From: Sergeia podlipaevii
Lineage: Eukaryota > Euglenozoa > Kinetoplastea > Trypanosomatida > Trypanosomatidae
Direction: 5' to 3'
Length of the DNA stretch: 21,905 nt
NCBI GenBank assembly: GCA_030849805.1
Contig: JASANZ010001885.1
Location: forward strand, 1 to 21,905
Positions 1 to 8,770 of the stretch are shown piece by piece; position 1 is the first letter of the stretch; each line of letters starts with the position of its first letter. The notes beneath the pieces were generated by a model, which worked only from the letters and a program-made list of their open reading frames with translations, ran no database searches and was not told the DNA's origin. Both the position numbers and the translations under genes were made by a program.

Positions 1-326
1 GCGGGAGGCCTGTACGCTCCAGCACCAGAGGACGCCGGGGGCTTGTAGGCGCCAGCGCCGGACGGTGCCGGGGGCTTGTAAGCGCCTGAGGAGGCAGTGG
101 GAGGTTTGTACGCACCGGGGGAGGCGGAGGAGCTGGACTCGCTGGCAGCTGGAGGCTTGTAAGCACCCGCGGAGGAGGTGGTGGGAGGCTTATATCCCTC
201 CCCAGAGGACGCGGGAGGCCTGTACGCTCCAGCACCAGAGGACGCAGGGGGCTTGTAGGCGCCAGTGCTGGACGGTGCCGGGGGCTTGTACGCGCCAGAG
301 GAGGCAGTGGGAGGTTTGTACGCACC
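1..326 (-). repeat. Tandem YKPP-coding repeat with a 210-bp higher-order unit
   Basis: Read on the minus strand, this stretch encodes ten successive units starting with YKPP or YRPP. The first 35 bases of the window recur exactly at 211-245, so a 210-bp (70-residue) block of six units repeats. Individual units differ by small substitutions (ASSG, APSSTG, ASSGEG, TTSSAG, and a longer Ser-rich unit). The array continues past the left edge, so its full copy number is not visible. Confidence 0.9.
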
Positions 327-1067
327 GAGAGAGGCAGGCTTGGCCTCTGCGGTGGTTGGGGAGCCACTAGCGTTCTTGCTAGGTGCAAACGCGCTCTCCT
401 CCTGCCTACCCTTCGGTGACGCGGTGACGCTGGAGGCGGTGGGACTACCAGTACCAGCCGTAGAGGCCACTCCAGATGGAATGCCAACGGCCTCAGTAGA
501 GACAGCAGCCAGGTCGACTGCGCTGGGCTTCTTCGCCATGAAGGCCTCTTCCAGCGTGGGAAGGTTCTCGGTGCTGATGGTGGCGTAGTTGGCGCCACCA
601 GTAGGTGCGATAGAGCCGGTGGCTCCGCGCTGACCCCGCGCCACAAATTTCTTCGGCTTCGCTTCCGGCGCGGGCTCAGCGGGTTGATCGTCCTGTGGCT
701 GCTCGGCTTCGGCTTCCTCCGCAGCGGCTTCAGTAACCTTGGTAGCCTCTGCCTTCTGCTGCTCGGCCTTGATCTCATCCCAGGTCTTGACCTTCTTGCT
801 GCTGGAAGATACGGCAGTCACGGCGCTGAGGTTGACAACAGGGATAGCTGGGGCAGTGACGGCCTCCGCTACATTTGTGGGAGCAGTAGGAGCTACGGTT
901 GTGGTGGTGAGAAGGGCTTCCGTCGATGCAGCGGCTGGGATGGGAACTGTCCCACCGAGCGCATCAAGACCAAACTGCATGCCGCCAAGACCAATGTCAT
1001 CCTTCTTGGTCTTCTTCTTGTTCATCTTCTTCGCCCTCTTGTCCAAAAACTTATCGATGTCGTCCAT
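1..1067 (-). CDS. YKPP-repeat, low-complexity protein (3' end beyond window), possibly CDV3-like
   Basis: The ORF opens at the ATG read leftwards from 1067 and stays open to the left edge, giving about 355 codons without a stop; the C-terminus is missing. The N-terminus is short, charged and lysine-rich (MDDIDKFLDKRAKKMNKKK). About residues 92-110 hold a KTWDEIKAEQQKAEA stretch, followed by Ala/Pro/Ser/Thr-rich sequence. From about residue 248 the protein becomes a tandem array of 10-17-residue units, each built on AYKPP or AYRPP. The acidic-then-Lys start (LDxFLxKRxKK), the KTWDEI segment and the YRPP motif recall CDV3-type proteins, which share such a start and a YRPP motif. This is a recollection of family features, not an alignment. 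No membrane segment or catalytic motif is seen. It is the last gene of the window in the minus-strand polycistron. The gene is real with good confidence; its function is unknown. Confidence 0.8.
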   Translation of the reverse strand, partial: MDDIDKFLDKRAKKMNKKKTKKDDIGLGGMQFGLDALGGTVPIPAAASTEALLTTTTVAPTAPTNVAEAVTAPAIPVVNLSAVTAVSSSSKKVKTWDEIKAEQQKAEATKVTEAAAEEAEAEQPQDDQPAEPAPEAKPKKFVARGQRGATGSIAPTGGANYATISTENLPTLEEAFMAKKPSAVDLAAVSTEAVGIPSGVASTAGTGSPTASSVTASPKGRQEESAFAPSKNASGSPTTAEAKPASLGAYKPPTASSGAYKPPAPSSTGAYKPPASSGAGAYRPPASSGEGYKPPTTSSAGAYKPPAASESSSSASPGAYKPPTASSGAYKPPAPSGAGAYKPPASSGAGAYRPP

Positions 1068-2043
1068 GTTGATTTATGAGCTATCTTACCTTAAGGGTGT
1101 GTGCGTATATATTTATGTGTTTCTCTGCGTGTAAGTGTGTGCGATTGAACGGTTAAAACAAAGGTCTGTGCTCTAGTAGTTTTCTTCTAGAGTGATATTT
1201 TTTCTCCTTTGATTTGCAAAATGGATAAGCTCAGTAGCAGCAGTAAGCCAACAACAACAACAACAAAAACAAAAGAATATGGGAGGCGTAAGAAAAAAAA
1301 AATATATTTGCCGTTCTGTCAATCGACCTTAAGACTTAATGGCTAAGCCGCAAAGATCTACTTAAAAAAATATATGCACATATGAAACTGTATCCGCAGT
1401 TTGAAGAAGAAGAAGAAAAAAACCTCGATACTTAGGGAAGTAAATGTGTGCCTCTGCTCGTTCGCGCGGATATTGAATCGTTTTTTTTTTTTTTTTAGTG
1501 CTTGTTGCTTTCAGCAATTCCAGATGTCGCAAGAAATAATAAAAAATGATAAAAATGTGTTTGAAACTCTAAACATCACTCCCATTACAAAAGAAGAAGA
1601 AGAAGAAAAAAATGCAGCTGGTAGAGACAACAGCAGGAGAGTTACAGCATCTATAGTTATACATCAAATCTTTCTCTCCTTATAATATATATCCGATTGC
1701 TATGTAATAATAAAGATAGAGAGGGAGAAAAAAAAGGGGAATGCCGACAACAAACAACTTCCACAGGAACAAGAAGAAGAAAAAAAAATAGAAAAAAACT
1801 TCCAAAGCCAGAATGTCGCCTGAAATAGAGAATGATACCCTCAATGCATTGCACGTACTCAAGATAACAACAACGACAGAAAGAAAACAGCAGAAAAGAA
1901 ATGGAGGGAAGACAAAATGCAAATAGGCACATAAAAAGGCTACTGAGAAAAGTTTGTAAGTTTAAAAGAAAAGCAAAAAATAGATATCATGCTAAAAAAT
2001 AATCAGCACACACACTTTCACTACTAACTTACATTGTTTTCTT

Positions 2044-2060
2044 ATGTATGTATGCATGTA

Positions 2061-2092
<32 letters not shown>
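2044..2092. repeat. TATG/TG microsatellite
   Basis: Imperfect ATGT units run directly into an uninterrupted TG dinucleotide tract of 14 units at 2065-2092. Confidence 0.95.
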
Positions 2093-2340
2093 GCGCGAGC
2101 ACGTGCAAATGAGGGAGAACAGTATTTGTTTTGCACTTACTTTCCTTTGCTTCTCTGTATCCCTCTCATCAATCTTCACTTTTTCTGTTGCCCGTTCGTC
2201 TTCATGCTTGCGTAACAGAGACCCTTGAGAGAGGGAGAGAGATGATACCGTTGCAAAGTGATATGCGCTTTTTTTTTTCTCTCTCTCCTCAACTTCCTCA
2301 CAATATTGTTTTGAATTGAGATTCTTGGGACTGTTTATTC

Positions 2341-2394
2341 AAAAAAAAAAAAAAAGAAACACACATACATACATACATACATACATACATACAT
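2341..2394. repeat. A-run followed by CATA microsatellite
   Basis: A 15-base A-run at 2341-2355 is followed, after GAAACA, by tandem CATA units to about 2394. Confidence 0.95.
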
Positions 2395-2594
2395 TCCTCT
2401 ATACAATTATACCAGAAAAAAACCTTTTTTTTAAAAATGTTTCCCTCATATTAGGGTTTCTTTCCTTTTCTGTGATCATCTTCAATTTTTCTCTCTTCCA
2501 AAAAAAAAAAACACACACACACAATCCTCTGCACCACTAATCATCATTGTAAAAATAGAAAATAATAATAATAATGATAGAACAGGAACATCCA

Positions 2595-2602
2595 CACACA
2601 CG

Positions 2603-2662
<60 letters not shown>
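2595..2662. repeat. CA microsatellite in the presumed kinesin 3' UTR
   Basis: A pure CA tract of about 28 units (2607-2662) with imperfect CA/CG units before it. It lies 228 bp downstream of the kinesin stop codon on the transcribed strand, where it reads as (TG)n. A length-variable UTR element is likely. Confidence 0.95.
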
Positions 2663-2664
<2 letters not shown>

Positions 2665-2889
2665 TACAGTATCGTACGAGCAGAAGAAAAGAAAATAAAA
2701 AAAAGACGGTTTCCCTCTCTTCGATGAAGCAAGCATCTTTATACATATCCTGTACTTCCTCCCATAACACACGCAAACATACAAAGAAGACAAAAAAAGC
2801 AAACAACAAAAACATAGAAGCAAGAAACCAAAAAAAAGCAATGTTTTAAAAAGCAACAACACCGAAAAATAAACAGTGATGCATGACAC

Positions 2890-5800
2890 TTACTCAACCG
2901 GTTTCATTTTTTCGTCACTGCGCGCTACCACACGACGTGGCTTAGAAGGGTTCCGTGGCGGCTTAGAAGGGCTCCGACGCGGCTTAGAAGGGCTCCGACG
3001 CGGCTTGTAGGGGCTCTCCCTACCACGACGGGCACCACCACGCGCGCCAGGCTTTGATTTCCCTTGAGGCTTCTCCATCTTCAATACTTCTACCTCCACA
3101 ACTTCTACGTAGTCTGAACTCTTGCTCTGACGCCGCATGCCACACGCTAGTTTCGTATCCGCAGGAGTTAAAGGCTGCTGTGTTGGCACGCCACGACTCC
3201 CAGCACTAGCAGGCGGGGAAACGCCTTGTGCAACTCCAGGACTACCACGTCCGTCCTCCGGGTTCATACACTGCCGCGGACTCGCAGGCACGGTAAAACC
3301 TTGAATAGAGAGATTCATCCCACCATCGCTGCCACCTTCATCACCATTGACCTTACCGCCGCCATTTGCCGCGGCCGCTGATGGGTTTGGAGTGCGGGCC
3401 AAAGAGGTGGCTGCATGTTTGTGTCGTCTTCTCATACAGTTGGGTAGCTTCGACGGTGCTACAGTGGATCGCTTGCTGCAATCTGACTTGCCCGTAGGCG
3501 TCGAAGTTCTCGTCGCTCCAGCACTTGCAGTCGTGATGCTGTCAGAAGCTGGTGCGACGGCCGCCGCAGCCGTAGAGACATCCCTGGACATCGAGTGCGA
3601 CTGAAGCGATGAGGTACCATAGCCGTCGTCGTCATCGTCGCCTTCTTCTCCTTGTAGGCCATCAAGGACTGTAATATTCTGAAGAAAAGCCTCACTGTGG
3701 AAGTAAGTTGGTTGTGATTCTGCACGAAGCTCAAGTCGAGCTTCACCCTCAGCGTTCCGGATGTCAGGTGAGTTGCTCCTGCCATGAGCCCCTGCTGCTA
3801 CTGCTGTGGTAGCGGCGGTTGCCTTGGGAGACGGTGTGGGGAGGGGCTCCTGCTGCGCGGGCGTCATCATCGACACGGTAGATTTAGTTTTCTTCCCATC
3901 GAGTCCGCTGACAAGACTGATGCTTTCCTCCTGAGAGCTCATCGCCGTCTTTTTCGATCTCGGGGAGTTACGTACGTATCTGTCTTCTTCTTCCTTTGTC
4001 TTCACCTCGCTCTGCAGCTGACGTGCCCACTCGGGTAGTGCTTGATGAGACCCAGTTTTTTGCTGTTGCTGTTGCTGTAGCAGACGTGCTGCTGCGCTCC
4101 CATTCTCACTCTCTGCTTGCGCCACACTTTCCTTGAGTGGAGCCATGCGCAGCGGCGAGAAGAGACGATGATTGCTAGAGATCACCGGCGCGCTCGATGG
4201 TGCTTGCCCAATCCCCATAAGAGAGAGTGGGGTGCACCGGTTTCTATAGTGTCGCTTCGTGCTCATCATGCCATTGTCCTGACCGCTACCACCACCTGGC
4301 TGCCGATGTGGCGACGGCTGACGGGCAAACGGACTTGCATCGCCGCCGCTCATACCGTCGACACTTTGCGGGCCAGCGAGTCCGGAAGACTGTCGCTCTC
4401 TGCTGTTACTCATGAGTGGAGGAAGAAGGGCCCTGGGACTTTTTTTCCCACCGCCAATTGCAGAAACGTGACCGTTTGTATTGATATTGCTGTTGTGTGA
4501 TACGCCACCACCGCCATTAACGTAGCCACGTGGGGAAGGCGGAAGGGCGTGTCCACTACCGCCCCTTGCTGGCATGCTGTCGCTGTCTTGGCCGCCACTG
4601 TAGTAGTGAAGAAAGGCATCTTTGCTCAGCGGCATAGGACGCAGCGGGGGTGACAGAGAGAGGATAGAGCCCTCTGTTCCTGCAGCCGTGACCGAGTCGT
4701 CCGTTTCCGTGGTATTCACGACGTTAGCAAGCACTCTATCACGCTTGATGAGCAAGGCAGGGTTCTGCATAGCGAGCGCACGCACTGCTCGCTTGAGCGC
4801 GTCCTTCTCGGTCTTGTGCCGAAGTGCTTCCTTTCTCCAGTGTTCCTCCTTGTCCGCACACGCGAGAAGAGTTTCACGCAGTTGCTGCTCATGCGTCTGA
4901 TGCTCGTTCAGTGTGTGCCGTAGTCGGTACTCACGTTCGCGGAGCTCCCCCACGATCGCCTCACGCTTAGAGAAGCCAGTTTCTAAATCAGAGATTCGGT
5001 ACCGGCCTGCTCGCGAAGACACTGAAGAGACTGACGGTGATCCCCTTCGCATCTCGCCGCCATGCTCGTGCAGCAGGAGGCGAGCACTATCACTGCCATT
5101 GTTAGGCGACAGTGCCTGCATACTGTGTGCTATGGCAAGCTCCTCCTGTAGGCCGCGCATGCGTTCCTTGAGTTCTCTAATGATCTTCGCCTGGGGATCC
5201 TCGTTGACCTTCACACGATTCAACACACCTCGTGCGATGGTGGCATAGCGCAAGGTCGACTCTGTCTCCGCCAAGTTCGCCGGGGATGGAGAGATATTTG
5301 CGCACATAACGGTCTTGCTATTGCCACCAAAGTTGTCTGACAACACGTACGTAAGGAGGGACTCGCGATATGGTATCACTTGAGGGGTTTTCTTCTTGCT
5401 TACAAGACCGTCAATGACGCGGCGCAGGGTAGCGAGTGAGACGTTGATGCTGTTCGCCTCTGCCAAGTGCTTACCAGAGGCTTGTGTCAAGCTGTTGTTC
5501 CGCTCACTACCCGCGAGGTCGACGAGATTAAATTTGCTAATTCGATGACTTAACACATTCCTACCACGTACTTTACCACCGGTTTGCTCGGATTGGGTGA
5601 GCACGAGCTGAAAAATGGCGTGAGAACGGCTAGAGTTCGCGTTCATTTCCGTGCATGCTTGAGTGCGCAACAGGCTACCGGTCCGGATGTACTCTCTACA
5701 CTCTTCCCATGAGTTCACCGTTACTGTGGTGAGGCCTTCCACAAAGAGCCCTTTAGAGGGGTGATGGCGCACCTTTAGGTTCTGATACTCCTGATGATTC

Positions 5801-7230
5801 ACATCCCTCTTGTCAAATCGATTCGCGTAGTGTAAGATGGCATTCTTTGGGCGTTGCTTCAGCAAGTCGCGCACCTGCTCGTTGTAGATCTCCATGTAGG
5901 ACACATCCACTCGAATGCCACCGCTACTCCCGCTCTTGTTCGATGTGCTGCTACGCTTACTTCCGCGTCTACTGTTCGCGTCCAAAGTCGAAGGTGCTGC
6001 TGCCTGGCGCAACAGATCAATGCGGCGGAAAAGTTCATGACAAATGCGAGGCGTAAGGCCGCGATGCTGCTTGGTCCCCATCATGGTGTAGGTCTTCCCG
6101 CTACTGGTTTGCCCATAGGCGAACACGCACGCATTGTAGCCCATCACGACGCTGTCTATTAGTGGGAGCGCAAGGGTGTTGAAGAGACTCACTTGCTCTG
6201 CCTCTGCCTGCTCTTGCTGCCGCGGGTCCATGTCCACCTCCTCTCCAGCGATGATTGGTGGCAGATTTGGTGTCAGTCCTTCAACGGTGCCTAGAGAGGT
6301 GTCAAGCTCCGCGCTATTCATCGCGTTATTCCTCCCGTAATAGAATCCCTTGCAATGGTTACCAGCAGCACTAGCGCCTACCCCCTGCACACCATCCATC
6401 AAGTCAATGATCTCCACACTAGGCGCAAAGGAGGAAAAGACGTGGTCATATGTGAAGACGCCACGCGCGGTGGCTGGATTGTTTGGATCCAATAAAGTTA
6501 TAGAAGCATCACCACTGCCGACATCTACAATCGGGATGGGTTCTGTGTCTAGCAGCTTTTCATCGAGGGCACCAACAGAGGTGGCAAAGTTGGATTCACT
6601 TCCAACCACAAAATTGTTATTGTTAATGTTATTCACGTGGATACCAGCTGGGGTAACAGGAGAGCTACTCTGAGGTGTTGGAGAACCAAAGCGGCCATTG
6701 AGAGCTTCACAGCCTGGACCAAAAGGCTGTCGCTGGTTGCGTCGCGCGGTAGCACTCAGCGCCGCGGCAGCTCTATTCGATAACGCACATTGTTTCTTCC
6801 GCTGCTCAGCGGCCCAGTTTTCAATTTCTTTCCGATTGAAGGGACGCACTCGTACGGCAACAACAATGCCAAAGTCCTCCGCTTGTAGATGATTGGACAC
6901 GCATCGTGCCAGTTGTGTCGCTGGCGTAGTCATTCTTGTTATGGACGCACTGTCTACTACATTTTCTCTTGCATTTCCATTCATATTGTGAGCTGAATAA
7001 GGACTGCTAGAGTGGCTAGACCCCATGACGAGACCTGCCGCGCGAGCGCCCGGTGAGAGATGTTCTGATGGTGGCGTCGCACGCGACGATGGTGGCACAT
7101 CATCGCCTTCTAGTATTGAGTTCAGTCTAGACTTCAGAGGACTTACCTCTGCCTGACCTGACGGTGGTTCTCGCGGCAGCCCTCCTGGTCGTCGTTCATT
7201 AGTGACTGGGTCACTTACTGGCATATACAT
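2890..7230 (-). CDS. Kinesin with N-terminal motor domain, kinesin-3-like, with insertions in the motor
   Basis: This is a 1446-residue ATP-dependent microtubule motor. After a Ser/Pro-rich leader of about 118 residues the motor begins (VVAVRVRPFN, 123-132). The P-loop is GQTSSGKT (373-380), switch I NANSSRSH (530-537), switch II DLAGSER (571-577), and the motor ends near 670. The following VNEDPQAKIIRELKERM (675-691) matches the neck style of kinesin-3. Coiled coil is likely at about 680-705 and 760-830. The remaining 600 residues are low-complexity, ending in a basic SPSK tail. Nucleotide-binding motifs are intact, so an active motor is expected. Two segments between the first strand and the P-loop are much longer than usual. 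The ATG at 7230 is used; a second in-frame ATG lies two codons later. No FHA or PH domain is evident, so cargo cannot be inferred. The family call is secure; the subfamily is moderate. Confidence 0.93.
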   Translation of the reverse strand: MYMPVSDPVTNERRPGGLPREPPSGQAEVSPLKSRLNSILEGDDVPPSSRATPPSEHLSPGARAAGLVMGSSHSSSPYSAHNMNGNARENVVDSASITRMTTPATQLARCVSNHLQAEDFGIVVAVRVRPFNRKEIENWAAEQRKKQCALSNRAAAALSATARRNQRQPFGPGCEALNGRFGSPTPQSSSPVTPAGIHVNNINNNNFVVGSESNFATSVGALDEKLLDTEPIPIVDVGSGDASITLLDPNNPATARGVFTYDHVFSSFAPSVEIIDLMDGVQGVGASAAGNHCKGFYYGRNNAMNSAELDTSLGTVEGLTPNLPPIIAGEEVDMDPRQQEQAEAEQVSLFNTLALPLIDSVVMGYNACVFAYGQTSSGKTYTMMGTKQHRGLTPRICHELFRRIDLLRQAAAPSTLDANSRRGSKRSSTSNKSGSSGGIRVDVSYMEIYNEQVRDLLKQRPKNAILHYANRFDKRDVNHQEYQNLKVRHHPSKGLFVEGLTTVTVNSWEECREYIRTGSLLRTQACTEMNANSSRSHAIFQLVLTQSEQTGGKVRGRNVLSHRISKFNLVDLAGSERNNSLTQASGKHLAEANSINVSLATLRRVIDGLVSKKKTPQVIPYRESLLTYVLSDNFGGNSKTVMCANISPSPANLAETESTLRYATIARGVLNRVKVNEDPQAKIIRELKERMRGLQEELAIAHSMQALSPNNGSDSARLLLHEHGGEMRRGSPSVSSVSSRAGRYRISDLETGFSKREAIVGELREREYRLRHTLNEHQTHEQQLRETLLACADKEEHWRKEALRHKTEKDALKRAVRALAMQNPALLIKRDRVLANVVNTTETDDSVTAAGTEGSILSLSPPLRPMPLSKDAFLHYYSGGQDSDSMPARGGSGHALPPSPRGYVNGGGGVSHNSNINTNGHVSAIGGGKKSPRALLPPLMSNSRERQSSGLAGPQSVDGMSGGDASPFARQPSPHRQPGGGSGQDNGMMSTKRHYRNRCTPLSLMGIGQAPSSAPVISSNHRLFSPLRMAPLKESVAQAESENGSAAARLLQQQQQQKTGSHQALPEWARQLQSEVKTKEEEDRYVRNSPRSKKTAMSSQEESISLVSGLDGKKTKSTVSMMTPAQQEPLPTPSPKATAATTAVAAGAHGRSNSPDIRNAEGEARLELRAESQPTYFHSEAFLQNITVLDGLQGEEGDDDDDGYGTSSLQSHSMSRDVSTAAAAVAPASDSITTASAGATRTSTPTGKSDCSKRSTVAPSKLPNCMRRRHKHAATSLARTPNPSAAAANGGGKVNGDEGGSDGGMNLSIQGFTVPASPRQCMNPEDGRGSPGVAQGVSPPASAGSRGVPTQQPLTPADTKLACGMRRQSKSSDYVEVVEVEVLKMEKPQGKSKPGARGGARRGRESPYKPRRSPSKPRRSPSKPPRNPSKPRRVVARSDEKMKPVE
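2941..3024 (-). repeat. 21-bp tandem repeat coding a basic SPSKPRR tail in the kinesin
   Basis: Three 21-bp units start at 2941, 2962 and 2983. The last two are identical and the first differs at a few bases. A fourth, strongly diverged copy follows to 3024. They encode seven-residue repeats (PRRSPSK type) at about residues 1410-1430, inside an Arg/Lys/Pro-rich C-terminal tail. The pattern resembles the S-P-basic motifs of histone-tail and microtubule-binding segments; that role is inference. Confidence 0.9.
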
Positions 7231-7398
7231 ATGTCCTTCCTAACACTATATATATATGCTAGCGCAGTGTATTTTGCTTTTGGTATATATATATATGTGT
7301 GTATGTATGAAAATATGTATAAAAATAGCAGGTAATATGCAATATCAAAAGAAAAAAAATATGATCGCCTACTAGATTAAGAGAGTAAGGGATGCGTG

Positions 7399-7439
<41 letters not shown>
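7399..7439. repeat. CT then TA dinucleotide microsatellite
   Basis: An uninterrupted TC/CT tract passes directly into a TA tract. The same CT-next-to-TA arrangement appears at about 20094-20121, and similar short GA/TA tracts at 11000-11030. Confidence 0.95.
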
Positions 7440-8350
7440 TTGTAAAGAAAAACTTGACTACTCGCCGCCCCTACCGTCTTTCACTATTCTTCTTGTTCAC
7501 GCCTCCTTTCTTTTACCTATATTATGATAAAAGCGGGCTGATATACAATTATATATATATGTATGTATAGAAGAACAAATAATAGTAAAAGGAAATGAAC
7601 CGGACACTACGACACTGTTGCTTTCCTCCTTCCTTGCTGCAGTGGCGGTCGCCACGTTTATATATATATATTTGAATGAATGCTAGAAATGGAAAAAAAA
7701 AAGCAGGTAAAAAATATATTTTTATCAGAACAACAATAATAAAAAAAAATACACACACAAAGGAAGCAAGCAAAAAATAATAAAGATAATAATAGTAATA
7801 GTATCTAAACAAAACTGGAATGCTAGGGAAGGGAGACTCCCCTTTATACACTGAAATGCACGGGGGAAAAGCACAAATATAAAGCACCCTATAATATAAA
7901 ATGAAAGTATGCAAAAAGCTTTTTCAATATATCCTTTTTTTTTTCTTATCTGATGTAAGAAGGTGTGTAGCTTTCTCTTCTAAATTGCTTTCCATGAATG
8001 TTTCTCTACACACTGGGAGGGGGGGGGGCACACAGGCCAAAACTATGTATGTATAGGGAGGAAAAAAAATCAAGTTATAAAGAAAGAAAAAGTAGTAAAG
8101 GAGAATACACAAAGATGCAAGGAAAAAAAAAAGACCCCTCAGCATTATTGAATAGAAGGCCAGCGAGAAACGAAGCATCGTATCCTCCTCCAGTTGGAAG
8201 TTGCTTCCTCATCTTTACTCCAGTTGTCCTCTCATTTATTTCCCCCTTTGAGTTTGAAGTAATGTCTAGTAGTAGTACATACATTCCTCACACTTGACAT
8301 CTCCGTTTACATCATGCGCACTTTTCTGTAATTGTTCTCCCCCCCTCTCC

Positions 8351-8390
8351 TTCTCTCCTTCTCTCCTTCTCTCCTTCTCTCCTTCTCTCC
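8351..8390. repeat. Octamer tandem repeat TTCTCTCC, five perfect copies
   Basis: Five perfect 8-bp units are flanked by partial copies (CTCTCC before 8351, TTCTCTCTCTCCCCCCCC after 8390). The tract is pure pyrimidine on the plus strand and pure purine on the transcribed strand, in the presumed 3' UTR of the CCDC113/96-like gene. Confidence 0.95.
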
Positions 8391-8770
8391 TTCTCTCTCT
8401 CCCCCCCCTCCGTCGCTTTCCCTCACATCAATGCCCACTGCTACGCTGTTGCTGCTACGGCCTCCCTTACCTGCAAGGAAGCAAGGAGAAGGGGTGCCCA
8501 GGTGCTAAATTGATTTCAAGAGCAAAAACAAAAAAGCAGAAATAGAAAACAAACGAAAAAGACACAACACAGGAAGGCAAAGAGGGAAGCAAGGGAAAAA
8601 GAAAATACACACACACACACACACAAGGGATACACAGCCACTCATCGGAAAACAACAAAGAAAGAAAAGAGAATAAAAAATGACACAAAAGCAGTCAACA
8701 TATTCATCTTTTCCTTCACATACACAAAACATACATTCACAACGCTTCTCATTTCCTTCTTTCTTTTTAT

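Larger units (their letters stand above)
1068..2889. other. Spacer between kinesin stop and YKPP gene start; low-complexity, no supported gene
   Basis: About 1.8 kb of AT-rich sequence with A-runs, GAA repeats (about 1403-1424 and 1591-1612), T-runs and several microsatellites. Short ORFs here translate to homopolymer-like strings (poly-V/C, poly-T/H, poly-F) and are not credible genes. On the transcribed minus strand it should contain the kinesin 3' UTR and the 5' UTR of the YKPP gene. A possible splice acceptor for the latter is the AG at 1126-1125, about 58 nt before the ATG, but the pyrimidine tract before it is weak. Confidence 0.7.
7231..8770. other. Spacer between CCDC113/96-like stop and kinesin start; no supported gene
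   Basis: About 1.5 kb of low-complexity DNA. On the minus (sense) strand it is rich in pyrimidine tracts, for example the complement of 8510-8670, 8050-8150 and 7340-7370. Each could serve trans-splicing or polyadenylation, so the kinesin acceptor is ambiguous. Candidate AGs lie just upstream of the ATG, between about 7239 and 7280. A stretch around 8150-8290 has ordinary base complexity but carries only a 69-codon ORF that ends in a low-complexity tail. A G-run lies at about 8016-8028. Confidence 0.65.

Noticed and set aside
1401..1685. 94-codon plus-strand ORF in the left spacer
   Set aside because: It is made of Lys, Phe and Glu runs from homopolymers, with no conserved look, and is antisense to the polycistron.
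2482..2889. Minus-strand ORFs with long Val-Cys runs
   Set aside because: They are translations of the CA/TG microsatellite.
1068..2889. Search for a retroposon (SIDER, ingi) or tRNA in the spacers
   Set aside because: No reverse-transcriptase ORF, long poly(A)-tailed unit with target duplication, or cloverleaf with A and B boxes was seen by eye in any spacer.
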